DNA of 64,000 bases from Flavobacterium sp. J27 (GTDB lineage Bacteria; Bacteroidota; Bacteroidia; Flavobacteriales; Flavobacteriaceae): NCBI RefSeq assembly GCF_004303025.1, contig NZ_PJQW01000009.1, positions 129,327-193,326 of the forward strand, read 5' to 3'. The notes beneath the pieces are model-generated. The model made no database searches. It saw only the letters and a program-made list of their open reading frames with translations, and was not told the origin of the DNA. The translations under genes were made by a program, and so were the position numbers. Below, one piece after another: positions 45,389 through 55,010 of this stretch. How positions within the stretch are numbered: the stretch's first letter is position 1; every line of letters begins with the position of its first letter.

Positions 45389-46732
45389 TCAATTCGGATT
45401 TCCCTCTATAATATTATATGTTTGCAACGCTTTTCCATCCGTTAAAAGAGAAACAAAATGACATATATGCAATAATTGATCATACACCTTTTCTTTCTGA
45501 TATAAAAAACGTTCTGGTAATAATTTTAAGACAATCGTATCATAATTAGATGCATTTCCTTGAATTTTATTGTGATAAGCTGTACAAAATTTATCCAATA
45601 AGGTGTTGATTATTTTGTAACCAATGACTTCTTTTTGAACCACTTCACGACATTGGTACACATTTTTAATACTGATATTAATAATATCTTTCATTTGAGC
45701 AATATATTGGCTCTTATCCATTAAAGAGTAAGGAAAATCGCCTTTTAAAATCGCTTCTTCATTTTCCATAAAAACCTTTACCGCATCGTTAATTAAACTA
45801 CCAATAGCCAAAGCCCTCAAGTAACTGATACGATCTTCTTTAGTCGTAAGTTGACGGTATTTGTGAGTATCAATTCCATTTTTAACCAATTTAATTAAGT
45901 ATTCCAAGGCAAATTCTTCCTGAATCAAACCTAAATTGATTCCATCTTCAAAATCGATAATCGTATAACAAATATCATCGGCTGCTTCTACCAAATAAGC
46001 CAAAGGATGGCGTTCAAAACCAATATCTTTTCCTGATTTATTAGAAACAAGCCCTAATTCTTCTGCCACATCAGTAAAAAATACTTTGTCTTGTTGAAAA
46101 AAACCATATTTCTTATCGCATATTTTTGAGGTGGGTTTTTTGGGTAAACTTTCTTTAGGATATTTCATAAAAGCTCCTAATGTGGCATAGGAAATACGCA
46201 ACGAACCTTCAATACCTTCTCTAGAAGTAGCCAAAACCGAAAAACCGTTGGCATTTCCTTCAAAATCGATTAAATCTTGCCATTCTTTATTAGACAATTG
46301 CTCTTTAAAACGCTGTCCGTTTCCTGTTTTAAAATATTCTCCAATCGCTTTTTCTCCTGAATGTCCAAAAGGTGGATTTCCAATATCGTGTGCTAAAGCT
46401 GCTGCCGCTACTATGGCTCCAAAATCGTTCATTTGGTAACCCAAATCTTTCAAATAGGTATGCTTTTCTAAAACCTGTTTACCAACCAAACGTCCTAAGG
46501 ACCTTCCTACTACAGAAACTTCTAAACTATGCGTTAGTCGATTGTGTACAAAATCGGTTTTAGAAAGTGGAATTACTTGTGTTTTATCTTGCAAACTGCG
46601 GAAAGCTGCGGAAAAGATAATACGATCATAATCCACTTCAAAACCCAAACGGGTATCGTCTTGGTCTTTTCGTAATCGTTTTGCCGTATCACCTTGTCTT
46701 TTTAATGATAGTAATTGTTCCCAGTGCATCAT
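45389..46732 (-). CDS. dgt: Deoxyguanosinetriphosphate triphosphohydrolase-like HD protein
   Basis: 447 residues. HD-domain metal ligands are His63/His68 region (HNRLTHSLEV) and His115-Asp116 (AHDIGNPPFGH); EAADDICYTIIDFEDGI is the third conserved block. dGTPases split dNTPs into nucleoside and tripolyphosphate. It is convergent with the tRNA methyltransferase gene, 2 bases apart. Confidence 0.92.
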   Translation of the reverse strand: MMHWEQLLSLKRQGDTAKRLRKDQDDTRLGFEVDYDRIIFSAAFRSLQDKTQVIPLSKTDFVHNRLTHSLEVSVVGRSLGRLVGKQVLEKHTYLKDLGYQMNDFGAIVAAAALAHDIGNPPFGHSGEKAIGEYFKTGNGQRFKEQLSNKEWQDLIDFEGNANGFSVLATSREGIEGSLRISYATLGAFMKYPKESLPKKPTSKICDKKYGFFQQDKVFFTDVAEELGLVSNKSGKDIGFERHPLAYLVEAADDICYTIIDFEDGINLGLIQEEFALEYLIKLVKNGIDTHKYRQLTTKEDRISYLRALAIGSLINDAVKVFMENEEAILKGDFPYSLMDKSQYIAQMKDIINISIKNVYQCREVVQKEVIGYKIINTLLDKFCTAYHNKIQGNASNYDTIVLKLLPERFLYQKEKVYDQLLHICHFVSLLTDGKALQTYNIIEGNPN

Positions 46733-46776
46733 TTGAAATTAGAAATTTGAAGTTAGAATTTAGAAGTAGGAAAAAA

Positions 46777-47007
46777 TTATTTAGCAGGTTTATCGTTAGC
46801 TAAAAAGAAATCTTTCGATTTTTTTGGATATTGCTCATAGCTAATATCGCTTGGGTTTTCAATAACCGATTTAATGGTTATTTCATCTCCTATTTTAAAT
46901 TTTGTCATGGTGTATTTGTAATCTAACAAATAGGTTCCACAGAAAAAATTTCCTTTTTCATCTTGCTCAATTTTTCCGGTATAAATTCCTTTTTTTTCTT
47001 TTGACAT
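46777..47007 (-). CDS. Small conserved protein of unknown function
   Basis: 76 residues, starting at the second in-frame ATG (47007). The earlier ATG at 47028 lies inside a perfect -7 box (47026-47033), so it cannot be in the transcript. The protein is basic-acidic mixed (YTGKIEQDEKGNFFCGTYLLDYKY) with one Cys and no signal peptide. No family was recognised. Confidence 0.65.
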   Translation of the reverse strand: MSKEKKGIYTGKIEQDEKGNFFCGTYLLDYKYTMTKFKIGDEITIKSVIENPSDISYEQYPKKSKDFFLANDKPAK

Positions 47008-47025
47008 GATATTTTTATTTGGTTC

Positions 47026-47033
47026 CAAAGGTA
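47026..47033 (-). promoter_or_regulatory. -7 element of the 76-residue gene
   Basis: Minus-strand TACCTTTG, a perfect TAnnTTTG, 18 bases before the chosen start. It decides the start codon. Confidence 0.6.
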
Positions 47034-47060
47034 CGAATTGAAACGCAATTCTACTTTACA

Positions 47061-47090
47061 AAAAACAGCCATCTAACGATGGCTGTTTTT
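47061..47090 (-). terminator. nrdA terminator
   Basis: Perfect 13-bp stem AAAAACAGCCATC with a TAAC loop, T-runs on both strands. Confidence 0.88.
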
Positions 47091-47117
47091 TTTATTTTCA
47101 TATAATAAAATTAAATA

Positions 47118-49517
47118 TTAAGAACCACACATTTCACAATCTTCTGGTCCTGCATTTTTAGAACGCTCTACCATCGCTTTAAATTCAGCAGCGGTCATTT
47201 CTATTTCTGGTTCAACTTCAACTGCTACTGGCACTGGCTGTTCTTTTTTATCGTTATTTAAGGTGAATTTAATGGCGTCTACTGCTGCTTTAGTTCTTAA
47301 ATAGTACATTCCTGTTTTTAAGCCACTTTTCCATGCATAGAAATGCATCGACGTTAATTTTGCCATGGTAGCACCTTCCATAAATAAGTTTAATGATTGA
47401 GATTGATCGATAAAATAACCTCTATGTCGAGACATATCAATAATATCTTTCATACTCATTTCCCAAACTGTTTTATATAAATCTTTAATATCTTGAGGAA
47501 TAATATCTATATTTTGGATAGAACCATTATTTCTCATAATCTCTTGTTTTAAACTTTCGTTCCACAATCCTAAAGCCACTAAATCATGTAATAAATGTTT
47601 GTTTACCACGATAAATTCTCCAGATAACACTCTACGAGTATAAATATTAGAAGTATATGGTTCAAAAGCTTCATTGTTTCCTAAAATTTGTGATGTAGAA
47701 GCTGTTGGCATTGGAGCCAACAACAAAGAATTACGCACTCCGTTTGTCATAACTTCTTTACGTAACGAAGCCCAATCCCATCTTCCTGATAAATCCTCAT
47801 CTTTCAAGCCCCACATATTGTATTGGAATTCTCCTTGAGAAATTGGAGAACCTTCAAATGTAGAATACGGCCCTTCTTCTTTCGCTAATTCCATAGAAGC
47901 AGTAACTGCCGCAAAATAAATTGTTTCAAAAATCTCTTGATTTAATTTTTTAGCTTCATCACTTGTAAATGGCATTCTTAACAAAATGAAAGCATCTGCC
48001 AAACCTTGCACCCCTAATCCTACTGGACGATGACGCATGTTAGAATTTTCAGCTTCTTTAACAGGATAATAATTTCTATCAATTACTCTATTTAAATTTC
48101 TTGTAATTCTTTTGGTTACATCGAATAAAAATTGGTGATTGAATTTACCTTCTTCCACAAACATAGGCAACGAAATTGAGGCCAAGTTACACACCGCAAT
48201 TTCATCTTCAGATGTGTACTCTAAAATTTCTGTACATAAGTTTGAAGAACGAATGGTTCCTAAATTTTTCTGGTTTGACTTTCTGTTTGCTGCATCTTTA
48301 TACAACATATAGGGTGTACCCGTTTCAATTTGAGATTCTAAGATTTTCTCCCAAAGTTCACGTGCTTTTATCGTTTTTCTACCTTTTCCTGCCGATTCAT
48401 AAGAAAGATATAATGCTTCAAACTCTTCACCATACACATCATATAAACCAGGACATTCGTTAGGACACATTAATGTCCATTTCGCATCTTCCTCAACTCT
48501 TTTCATAAATAAATCACACATCCACATCGCATAGAATAAATCTCTAGCTCTCATTTCTTCTTTTCCATGATTTTTCTTTAAATCTAAGAAATCGAAAATA
48601 TCTGCATGCCATGGTTCAACATATACAGCAAAACTTCCTTTTCGTTTTCCTCCACCTTGATCTACATATCTTGCGGTATCATTAAACACACGCAACATAG
48701 GCACAATACCGTTAGAAGTTCCATTTGTACCGCGAATATAAGAACCTGTTGCTCTTACATTATGAATTGAAAGACCAATTCCACCAGCAGATTGTGAAAT
48801 TTTTGCGGTTTGTTTTAAGGTATCATAAATACCGTCTATGCTGTCATCTTTCATGGTTAACAAGAAACAAGAAGACATTTGCGGTTTTGGTGTACCCGCG
48901 TTAAATAAAGTTGGCGTAGCATGCGTAAAAAACTTTTTCGACATTAATTCGTATGTTTCAATCGCAGACTCAATATCATTTAAATGAATTCCTACAGAAA
49001 CACGCATTAACATATGCTGTGGTCTTTCTACAATTTTACCATTTATTTTTAATAAGTAAGAGCGTTCTAGTGTTTTAAAACCAAAGTAGTCGTAATTAAA
49101 ATCGCGGTTATAAATAATTGTTGAATCTAATCTTTCTGCATTTTCCATGATTACCTGATAAACTTCATCCGATAACAAGGGTGCTTTTTGATTGGTTCTT
49201 GGATTAATGTAATTGTACATCTCAGTCATAGTCTCTGAGAATGATTTTGTCGTATTTTTATGTAAATTTGAAACAGCAATACGAGCTGCAAGTTGTGCAT
49301 AATCTGGATGCGTGATAGTCATAGAAGCTGCTGTTTCTGCTGCTAAATTATCTAACTCTGATGTGGTTACACCATCATACAAACCTTCAATAACCCTCAT
49401 TGCAACTTTTACAGGATCCACCAACTCATTTAATTCATAGCATAAAAATCTAATTCTATCAGTAATTTTGTCAAACATTACTGGCTCTTTTCTACCGTCT
49501 CTTTTTACTACATTCAT
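47118..49517 (-). CDS. nrdA: Ribonucleoside-diphosphate reductase alpha subunit (class I)
   Basis: 799 residues. An N-terminal ATP-cone ([18 protein letters not shown]), the 10-stranded barrel with SSCFLL, NLCTEI, PMPTAST and the finger-loop Cys region, and the C-terminal CEMCGS, whose Cys pair shuttles electrons from thioredoxin. The ATP-cone gives dATP activity control. It is downstream of nrdB, separated by a 276-base structured gap. Confidence 0.96.
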   Translation of the reverse strand: MNVVKRDGRKEPVMFDKITDRIRFLCYELNELVDPVKVAMRVIEGLYDGVTTSELDNLAAETAASMTITHPDYAQLAARIAVSNLHKNTTKSFSETMTEMYNYINPRTNQKAPLLSDEVYQVIMENAERLDSTIIYNRDFNYDYFGFKTLERSYLLKINGKIVERPQHMLMRVSVGIHLNDIESAIETYELMSKKFFTHATPTLFNAGTPKPQMSSCFLLTMKDDSIDGIYDTLKQTAKISQSAGGIGLSIHNVRATGSYIRGTNGTSNGIVPMLRVFNDTARYVDQGGGKRKGSFAVYVEPWHADIFDFLDLKKNHGKEEMRARDLFYAMWMCDLFMKRVEEDAKWTLMCPNECPGLYDVYGEEFEALYLSYESAGKGRKTIKARELWEKILESQIETGTPYMLYKDAANRKSNQKNLGTIRSSNLCTEILEYTSEDEIAVCNLASISLPMFVEEGKFNHQFLFDVTKRITRNLNRVIDRNYYPVKEAENSNMRHRPVGLGVQGLADAFILLRMPFTSDEAKKLNQEIFETIYFAAVTASMELAKEEGPYSTFEGSPISQGEFQYNMWGLKDEDLSGRWDWASLRKEVMTNGVRNSLLLAPMPTASTSQILGNNEAFEPYTSNIYTRRVLSGEFIVVNKHLLHDLVALGLWNESLKQEIMRNNGSIQNIDIIPQDIKDLYKTVWEMSMKDIIDMSRHRGYFIDQSQSLNLFMEGATMAKLTSMHFYAWKSGLKTGMYYLRTKAAVDAIKFTLNNDKKEQPVPVAVEVEPEIEMTAAEFKAMVERSKNAGPEDCEMCGS

Positions 49518-49793
49518 ATTACAACTTATTTATATATAATGGTTAATCAGCCAAGACTTTGTTTTACTTCCCGTCTTATAGGAAGCCACATATTACTACC
49601 ACAAAAAACCCAGTTAGAAAACTGATTGCATTTTGCAATAATAAATAGATACGAATCTCTAGAAAACATGGGGTTTCCTAAAATTTGTTTAAAAAAATTT
49701 AATTATTTATTGTTTGTAAGTAAACAATAAGTTTATTTGTTTGTCTTGTTATTATCGAAATTAAATTCTGATAGAGCTCACCCTTAAAAAAAG
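49518..49793 (-). promoter_or_regulatory. Structured nrdB-nrdA intergenic region
   Basis: No gene. In the minus sense it contains an inverted repeat TTATTGTTT-N6-AAACAATAA (49707-49730), overlapping hairpins TTGCA/TGCAA (49626-49638) and CAGTT/AACTG (49611-49624) followed by GGTTTTTT, and CTTCC/GGAAG and AAGAC/GTCTT alternatives just before nrdA. The hairpin plus T-run looks like an attenuator. No known riboswitch was recognised. Confidence 0.4.
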
Positions 49794-50771
49794 CTAGAAA
49801 TCAGCATCAAAGCTAATTTTACCAGCTTCAGAATCGTTATTCATTACTCCAGCTTTTTGATATTCTGCCACTCTTTTTTCAAAGAAGTTTGTTTTTCCTT
49901 GAAGTGAAATCATATCCATAAAATCGAATGGATTAGAAGCATTATACACTCTTTCACATCCTAATTCTACTAAAAGTCTATCGGTAACAAATTCTAAATA
50001 TTGTGTCATAAGAGTAGCATTCATACCAATTAAACTAACTGGAAGTGATTCTGTAACAAACTCTCTTTCAATATTTAATGCATCTACAATAATTTCTTTT
50101 ATTCTGTCTTTTGAAACTTTATTTACTAAATGATGATTATGCAAATGAACAGCAAAGTCACAATGCATTCCTTCATCACGAGAAATTAATTCATTTGAAA
50201 AGGTTAAACCAGGCATTAAACCACGTTTTTTTAACCAAAAGATAGAGCAAAAAGCTCCAGAAAAGAAAATTCCTTCTACAGCGGCAAAAGCAATTAAACG
50301 TTCGGCAAAAGAATCAGACTCTATCCATTTTAAAGCCCATTCCGCTTTTTTCTTAATCGCAGGAAAAACTTCAATTGCATGAAATAATTTATCTTTTTCA
50401 GCTTCATCTTTCACATAGGTATCAATCAACAAAGAATAGGTTTCACTATGAATGTTTTCCATCATAATTTGAAAACCATAAAAGAATTTAGCTTCTGCAT
50501 ATTGCACTTCGTTAACAAAATTTTCTGCTAAATTTTCATTTACAATTCCATCGGAAGCTGCGAAAAAAGCTAAAATATGTTTTATGAAATATTTTTCATC
50601 ATCATTTAACTTATTATTCCAATCCGTAACATCTTGGTGTAAATCAATTTCTTCAGCAGTCCAAAAGCTGGCTTCCATTTTTTTATACCATTCCCAAATA
50701 TCATGGTGTTTGATAGGAAAAATTACGAAACGATCTTTATTTTCTTGTAAAATTGGTTCTACTGCCGACAT
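49794..50771 (-). CDS. nrdB: Ribonucleoside-diphosphate reductase beta subunit
   Basis: 325 residues, ferritin-like R2. It has the carboxylate/His metal ligands in [19 protein letters not shown], the [19 protein letters not shown] helix and [13 protein letters not shown]. It houses the tyrosyl radical/di-iron centre (not checked residue by residue). Gene order nrdB then nrdA is reversed relative to E. coli. Confidence 0.95.
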   Translation of the reverse strand: MSAVEPILQENKDRFVIFPIKHHDIWEWYKKMEASFWTAEEIDLHQDVTDWNNKLNDDEKYFIKHILAFFAASDGIVNENLAENFVNEVQYAEAKFFYGFQIMMENIHSETYSLLIDTYVKDEAEKDKLFHAIEVFPAIKKKAEWALKWIESDSFAERLIAFAAVEGIFFSGAFCSIFWLKKRGLMPGLTFSNELISRDEGMHCDFAVHLHNHHLVNKVSKDRIKEIIVDALNIEREFVTESLPVSLIGMNATLMTQYLEFVTDRLLVELGCERVYNASNPFDFMDMISLQGKTNFFEKRVAEYQKAGVMNNDSEAGKISFDADF

Positions 50772-50827
50772 AATTGTGTTTTTGTTTAAACGAAATTTTT
50801 GTTATAGATTTTTGATTGGTTTAGAGT

Positions 50828-50871
50828 TTACAAAGTTTGCAATTTGTAACGAGAAATGAAAGTCAAACTTA
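50828..50871 (-). promoter_or_regulatory. nrdB promoter region with inverted repeat
   Basis: Minus-strand TAAGTTTG (50871-50864) is a perfect -7 match. In the leader TTACAAA-N8-TTTGTAA (50828-50849) forms a 7-bp inverted repeat, a possible operator. The rest of the 272-base gap to 51043 shows nothing clear. Confidence 0.4.
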
Positions 50872-51043
50872 TTCACAATTAAGGCAAGTTTTTAACAACC
50901 GGTACAAATTTTCCTACTCAAAAAACAATTTTCAAAGTATTGATTTACAATAAATTACATTTTTAATAAACAACTGTTAAATAGCCGTAAACAGTAGTAA
51001 ATACATTTGCTAAGAAGGGTTTTTTTATCTCAAAAAGAGAGGT

Positions 51044-51610
51044 TTATTTTTTTAAATCTGTTGCCACTTTTTCTAATTCTTCATACCATTGTTTTCCAAA
51101 TTTACGAATCAAAGCCTCTTTGACAAATTTATAAATAGGCACTTCCAATTCTTTTCCTAAAGAACAAGCATCATCACAGATATGCCATTTATGATAATTC
51201 ACAGCAGAAAAATCAGAATATTCTTTAACACGAATAGGGTACAAATGACATGAAATAGGCTTTTTCCAATCAATAATTCCTTGATTATAGGCTTGTTCTA
51301 TACCACAAAGTGCTGTTTCTTTATCAAAAATAACATAAGCACAGTCCCTGCCTTCTATTAAAGTAGTTTCAAATTCGCCATCTTCACCTGTTACAAAAGT
51401 CCCTTGTTCCTCAATAGCTTTGATTCCTTCAGGACGAAGAAAGGGTTTAACTTTTGGAAAAATAGTTTCCAATATTTTTGTCTCGTCATCATTTAACGGA
51501 GCGCCTGCATCACCATCCACACAACAAGCTCCTTTACATGCAGACAAATTACAAACAAATTCTTTTTCTAAAATTTCTTCCGAAACTATGGTTTTATTTA
51601 GCTGAAACAT
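51044..51610 (-). CDS. DUF3109 family Cys-rich protein
   Basis: 188 residues from the ATG at 51610. The ATG at 51640 lies upstream of the -7 box (51630-51637) and cannot be used. The Cys-rich signature CNLSACKGACCVDGDAGAPL, CAYVIFD, ISCHLYPIR and CDDACSLG identify DUF3109 (YkgJ-like zinc/iron cluster proteins). The biochemical function is unknown. Confidence 0.88.
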   Translation of the reverse strand: MFQLNKTIVSEEILEKEFVCNLSACKGACCVDGDAGAPLNDDETKILETIFPKVKPFLRPEGIKAIEEQGTFVTGEDGEFETTLIEGRDCAYVIFDKETALCGIEQAYNQGIIDWKKPISCHLYPIRVKEYSDFSAVNYHKWHICDDACSLGKELEVPIYKFVKEALIRKFGKQWYEELEKVATDLKK

Positions 51611-51629
51611 ATTCACAAATATTATTTGG

Positions 51630-51637
51630 CAAAGATA
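51630..51637 (-). promoter_or_regulatory. -7 element of the DUF3109 gene
   Basis: Minus-strand TATCTTTG, a perfect match, 19 bases before the start at 51610. Confidence 0.6.
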
Positions 51638-51703
51638 CAAGTTTGCAACTATTAAATAAGCATAGTTTTATTTACGAACCTCCGTTTCTTTCTTTCTTAT
51701 TCT

Positions 51704-51711
51704 TATCTTTG
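51704..51711 (+). promoter_or_regulatory. -7 element of marC
   Basis: TATCTTTG ends 4 bases before the ATG at 51716, so transcription should begin at or next to the start codon. Confidence 0.55.
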
Positions 51712-51715
51712 CGCT

Positions 51716-52303
51716 ATGAATATTGCAGAATCATTAGATTGGACACATGTTTTTACTGTAAGTATGATTTTATTTGCGGTAATAGATATAATAGGAAGCA
51801 TTCCTATTATTGTAGATTTACGCAGTAAAATTGGACACATCCAATCTGAAAAAGCCACTTTAGTTGCTGCAATCATAATGATTGCCTTTCTTTTTTTAGG
51901 CGAAGAGATTTTAAGACTCATTGGAATCGATGCAAACTCTTTTGCTGTAGCTGGATCCTTTGTCCTTTTCTTTTTAGCTTTGGAAATGATTTTAGGTATT
52001 AGATTATACAAAGAAGACAACCCAACGACAGCTTCTATAGTTCCTATTGCTTTTCCATTAATTGCGGGTGCAGGAACCATGACTACCTTGTTATCATTAC
52101 GTGCTGAATATGCTAAAATTAACATTATTATAGCAATTCTAATTAATGTAATAGTGGTTTATATTGTTTTAAAGTTGTCTGGTAAAATTGAAAAAGTTTT
52201 AGGTCCAAACGGTTTAGGCATTATTCGTAAAATTTTTGGTATTATCTTATTGGCTATTTCTGTAAAATTATTCGGAGCCAATGTTAAACAGTTATTTATT
52301 TAA
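51716..52303 (+). CDS. MarC family integral membrane protein
   Basis: 195 residues with six hydrophobic helices in the MarC/UPF0056 order. The conserved PIAFPLIAGAGTMTTLL block is the second repeat signature. Function is not established; the antibiotic-resistance name is historical. The next in-frame ATG (residue 17) would cut the first helix, so the ATG at 51716 is kept although it implies a leaderless mRNA. Confidence 0.9.
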   Translation: MNIAESLDWTHVFTVSMILFAVIDIIGSIPIIVDLRSKIGHIQSEKATLVAAIIMIAFLFLGEEILRLIGIDANSFAVAGSFVLFFLALEMILGIRLYKEDNPTTASIVPIAFPLIAGAGTMTTLLSLRAEYAKINIIIAILINVIVVYIVLKLSGKIEKVLGPNGLGIIRKIFGIILLAISVKLFGANVKQLFI

Positions 52304-52315
52304 TCCTCATTAAAA

Positions 52316-52513
52316 ATGAAAATATTTAGTATTGTTGTTATTATTTTAGCCTTTGCATTGATTATTTTTAATGCGACACAAGTTAATTTTGACACACCTT
52401 TAGAAGGCAATAGTTCTGTTGCTTTAATAGGTATTGTATCTGGTTTTTGTGCTATTATTTTAATGTTAATCTTTTTGGTCTCCAAAAAAATAGAAGAAAA
52501 AACTAAAGGATAA
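52316..52513 (+). CDS. Small two-helix membrane protein
   Basis: 65 residues with two hydrophobic helices (about 3-20 and 36-56) and a charged tail KKIEEKTKG, a layout like LapA-domain proteins. It lies 12 bases after marC, so it is probably co-transcribed. Function unknown. Confidence 0.7.
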   Translation: MKIFSIVVIILAFALIIFNATQVNFDTPLEGNSSVALIGIVSGFCAIILMLIFLVSKKIEEKTKG

Positions 52514-52546
52514 TTTTAATCCACATTCAAAAAAATCAATTATATT

Positions 52547-53158
52547 ATGTATGATGTTTTAATCCTTGGAGCTGGAGTTTCAGGAGTTTCATGTGCCTTA
52601 GTTTTAGGCTCAGCCAAAAACAAACCGTTTGCTATAGATAAAAAAATAGGTATTATTACCCATCAAAAAGCTTCTTCTTTACAAAATGCAGTTTTTAACA
52701 ATGCTTATGGAATTCCAGCAGGAAAACTAGGCTCTGAATTATTAGAAGAAAGCTTATCTCATCTAGAAAAAAGTTACCCTCATGTAATTCAAATTGCCAA
52801 TGAAAAAGTGGTAAAAATAACTGGAACAGCAGGAGATTTTAAAATTATAACCAATAAGGATGAATATAGTACAAAAATGGTAGTAATTGGTATTGGTTCA
52901 GGAAATCCGTTTACTATTGAAGGATTAGAAAATCACATTATACCTCATCAAAAGGCTATACCAGAAAAAAACAGAATTCAATTACGCAATGTAGATCATT
53001 TGGTAACAGAGGGAATATATGCTTGTGGCACACTGGCAGGACTTAGGAGCCAGCTTTCCATTGCTGCTGGTAGTGGTGCGAGTGTAGCTGGCGATATTTT
53101 AACCTTATGGAATAATGGCAATCATGCTCAAGTACATGATGCAATAAATAAAAAATGA
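52547..53158 (+). CDS. Short FAD-binding oxidoreductase (thioredoxin-reductase-like, NADPH domain missing)
   Basis: 203 residues. LILGAGVSGVSCALVL is the FAD dinucleotide fold and GIYACGTLAGLRSQLSIAAGSG the C-terminal FAD-binding motif of the TrxR family. The central NAD(P)H domain (about 110 residues) and the CxxC redox pair of thioredoxin reductase are absent. It may take electrons from another protein, or bind FAD only. It is read in frame without signs of decay. It follows the marC pair. Confidence 0.75.
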   Translation: MYDVLILGAGVSGVSCALVLGSAKNKPFAIDKKIGIITHQKASSLQNAVFNNAYGIPAGKLGSELLEESLSHLEKSYPHVIQIANEKVVKITGTAGDFKIITNKDEYSTKMVVIGIGSGNPFTIEGLENHIIPHQKAIPEKNRIQLRNVDHLVTEGIYACGTLAGLRSQLSIAAGSGASVAGDILTLWNNGNHAQVHDAINKK

Positions 53159-53178
53159 GAGCACTGCTCTCATTTTTT
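53151..53178. terminator. Bidirectional terminator
   Basis: 12-bp stem AAAAATGAGAGC with a 3-base loop and T-runs on both sides; it includes the stop of the FAD gene and faces the convergent lipoprotein gene. Confidence 0.85.
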
Positions 53179-53232
53179 TAACCAACTCATATTAAACAAT
53201 AAACAAATTTTATTTTTTTGCTTCCTTACACT

Positions 53233-53736
53233 TTACAAATTTTTATATGTTATATTAAAAGTTCCCTCAGTAACATTCCAAACATTATTTCCATTGATAG
53301 ATGGATCTGTTACAAAATGAAAAGTCCCTTTAATTTTTTTGTTGTTTACATCATGTTGTGTGATAACTAATTCTCCTGAAGTCGCAAAACCATCATCATC
53401 TGCATCATTAGAATTTGGTGGCGAATAATACATTTGGATAAATTCATCTGCGTTATAATCATAAAATTGGGTATAGGTTCCTACAGCTATATCCTTAGGC
53501 AAAAAAATCTGAATTTTCTGTGAATTTGATCCAGTTGAACCTGTAATAACTAAGGTATTTGTTATTGTTGAAATTAACCCTGTAGCATTAGGAGGATTGT
53601 AAGCTGTACCATCTAGTTTACAAAAGAACGTATTTTCAGATGTTGGAGGATTATTGTCATCATTTTTAGAACAAGAAAATAAAGACAAAGAGAAAAAAGT
53701 AAAAATAGCGAATGTGTTAAAAAAAATTGTTTTCAT
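53233..53736 (-). CDS. DUF6252-like lipoprotein
   Basis: 167 residues. Lipobox LSLFSC (Cys22). Body: FFCKLDGTAYNPP, IQIFLPKDIAVGTY, GTFHF and WNVTEGTFNITY are the DUF6252 strands. It is a relative of the lipoprotein at 42710. It lies 14 bases after the collagen-like gene and is probably in the same transcript. Confidence 0.75.
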   Translation of the reverse strand: MKTIFFNTFAIFTFFSLSLFSCSKNDDNNPPTSENTFFCKLDGTAYNPPNATGLISTITNTLVITGSTGSNSQKIQIFLPKDIAVGTYTQFYDYNADEFIQMYYSPPNSNDADDDGFATSGELVITQHDVNNKKIKGTFHFVTDPSINGNNVWNVTEGTFNITYKNL

Positions 53737-53750
53737 AATTTATTTATTTA

Positions 53751-54341
53751 TTAATCTACTAAATTGAAATAAGCCTTTGCTTGCTCATAATTGGAAAGGT
53801 CAGGTAATCTATTGGTTTGATTAGAAGGAATGATTACATATCTAAAGTAATTCCCTCTAGCCACATCATATTGATAATCAGTTAAGTCAACTCCATTTTC
53901 CGTTGATTTAATTTCAATTAAAATTCCATCAGCATTCGCTGAGTTGGAACCAAAATAGAGATTATACGCTACATTAGACCACCTTCCTGGTCCCGGAATA
54001 CTATAAACTGCCGAGGTACCATATTGTCTTGCATACACCATTACTAAGCACTCATTTCTTAATTCTGATTGTGTAAATTGATTCACAACCACACGCATGA
54101 TTTTCTTGTGAGGTGTATCATAAAAACTCCAATCTGCTGGCAACCAACCAGAAATTACCACATTTGCATTTCCGTCTTGACCGTTTGTTCCATTCGTGCC
54201 ATTTATTCCATTGGTACCTGGAGGTCCTTGAATTCCTTGTGGACCTTGTTGACCATCCACTCCGTCTTCTGCTGAACAGGATATCAATGTAAAAACATAG
54301 AAAGCCGTTAAGAGAAAGCTACTAATTTTAAATTTTTTCAT
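53751..54341 (-). CDS. Collagen-like repeat lipoprotein
   Basis: 196 residues. Lipobox FTLISC (Cys22). Residues about 26-56 are Gly-X-Y repeats (DGQQGPQGIQGPPGTNG and on), too short for a long rod but enough for trimerisation. The C-terminal ~135 residues, with tryptophan- and tyrosine-rich strands, match a small globular domain seen after collagen stubs in Bacteroidota. Probably on the cell surface. It is divergent from the sigma-factor gene. Confidence 0.8.
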   Translation of the reverse strand: MKKFKISSFLLTAFYVFTLISCSAEDGVDGQQGPQGIQGPPGTNGINGTNGTNGQDGNANVVISGWLPADWSFYDTPHKKIMRVVVNQFTQSELRNECLVMVYARQYGTSAVYSIPGPGRWSNVAYNLYFGSNSANADGILIEIKSTENGVDLTDYQYDVARGNYFRYVIIPSNQTNRLPDLSNYEQAKAYFNLVD

Positions 54342-54389
54342 TATAAATTTTGTTTGATATTTATTACTTAATGACGAATTGAGAAATAG

Positions 54390-54437
54390 GTTAACATTTT
54401 TAATTTAATTATCTATTTTTGTCTGAAGTATGTTAAC
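54390..54437 (+). promoter_or_regulatory. Sigma-factor gene promoter flanked by two GTTAAC sites
   Basis: TATTTTTG (54414-54421) is a perfect -7 match. GTTAAC followed by a T-run occurs at 54390 and 54432, exactly 42 bp apart, and GTTAACAT/ATGTTAAC form an inverted repeat around the -7 box. This could be an operator pair for autoregulation. Confidence 0.4.
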
Positions 54438-54458
54438 TTTTTCAATTAAAAAGCATTA

Positions 54459-55010
54459 ATGAGTAAAACCTTCTCTATTGAAGATTTAAGAAGTGGGAAT
54501 GATAAATTCTATAGTATCTTGTATAAAGAACACAAAGATGCTTTCATGAACTATGCTAGAAAGTTTGGTCTTACAGAAGAAGAAATGGAAGATATTTATC
54601 AAGAAGCGCTTATTGTTTTTTACGAAAATATAGCGACAGGTAAATTAACCTCTTTTGAAAGTACAATTAGAACGTATATTTTCAGTATTGGTAAGTATAA
54701 AATACATGAATTGTTACGTACAAAAAAGAAGTTGATAAACACAATCGTATTAGATGAAATAGAAAACATGGAAGCTATTGAAAATTGGAATAATACAGAA
54801 GCACAGCTAGACCAATATCAAGAGCAGCTAAAGTTCGCCTTTAAAAATTTAGGCAAAAGATGCCAACGTATATTAGAATTATTTTATACTGAGAATAAAA
54901 GCATTAAAGAAATTGTGCAATTAGAAAATTATGAAAATGAGAATACCGTAAAAGCACAAAAATCGAGATGCATGAAAAGTTTACGTGAAATGATAAATAA
55001 AAAATCATGA
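54459..55010 (+). CDS. Sigma-70 family RNA polymerase sigma factor (ECF-type)
   Basis: 183 residues. Region 2 (FMNYARKFGLTEEEMEDIYQEALIVFYENI, given in parts) and region 4 (LGKRCQRILELFYTENKSIKEIVQL) are present, with no region 1.1 or 3. Its stop overlaps the next start by 4 bases; the next gene is a likely anti-sigma factor. A CHAT-protease gene converges on the pair. Confidence 0.9.
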   Translation: MSKTFSIEDLRSGNDKFYSILYKEHKDAFMNYARKFGLTEEEMEDIYQEALIVFYENIATGKLTSFESTIRTYIFSIGKYKIHELLRTKKKLINTIVLDEIENMEAIENWNNTEAQLDQYQEQLKFAFKNLGKRCQRILELFYTENKSIKEIVQLENYENENTVKAQKSRCMKSLREMINKKS

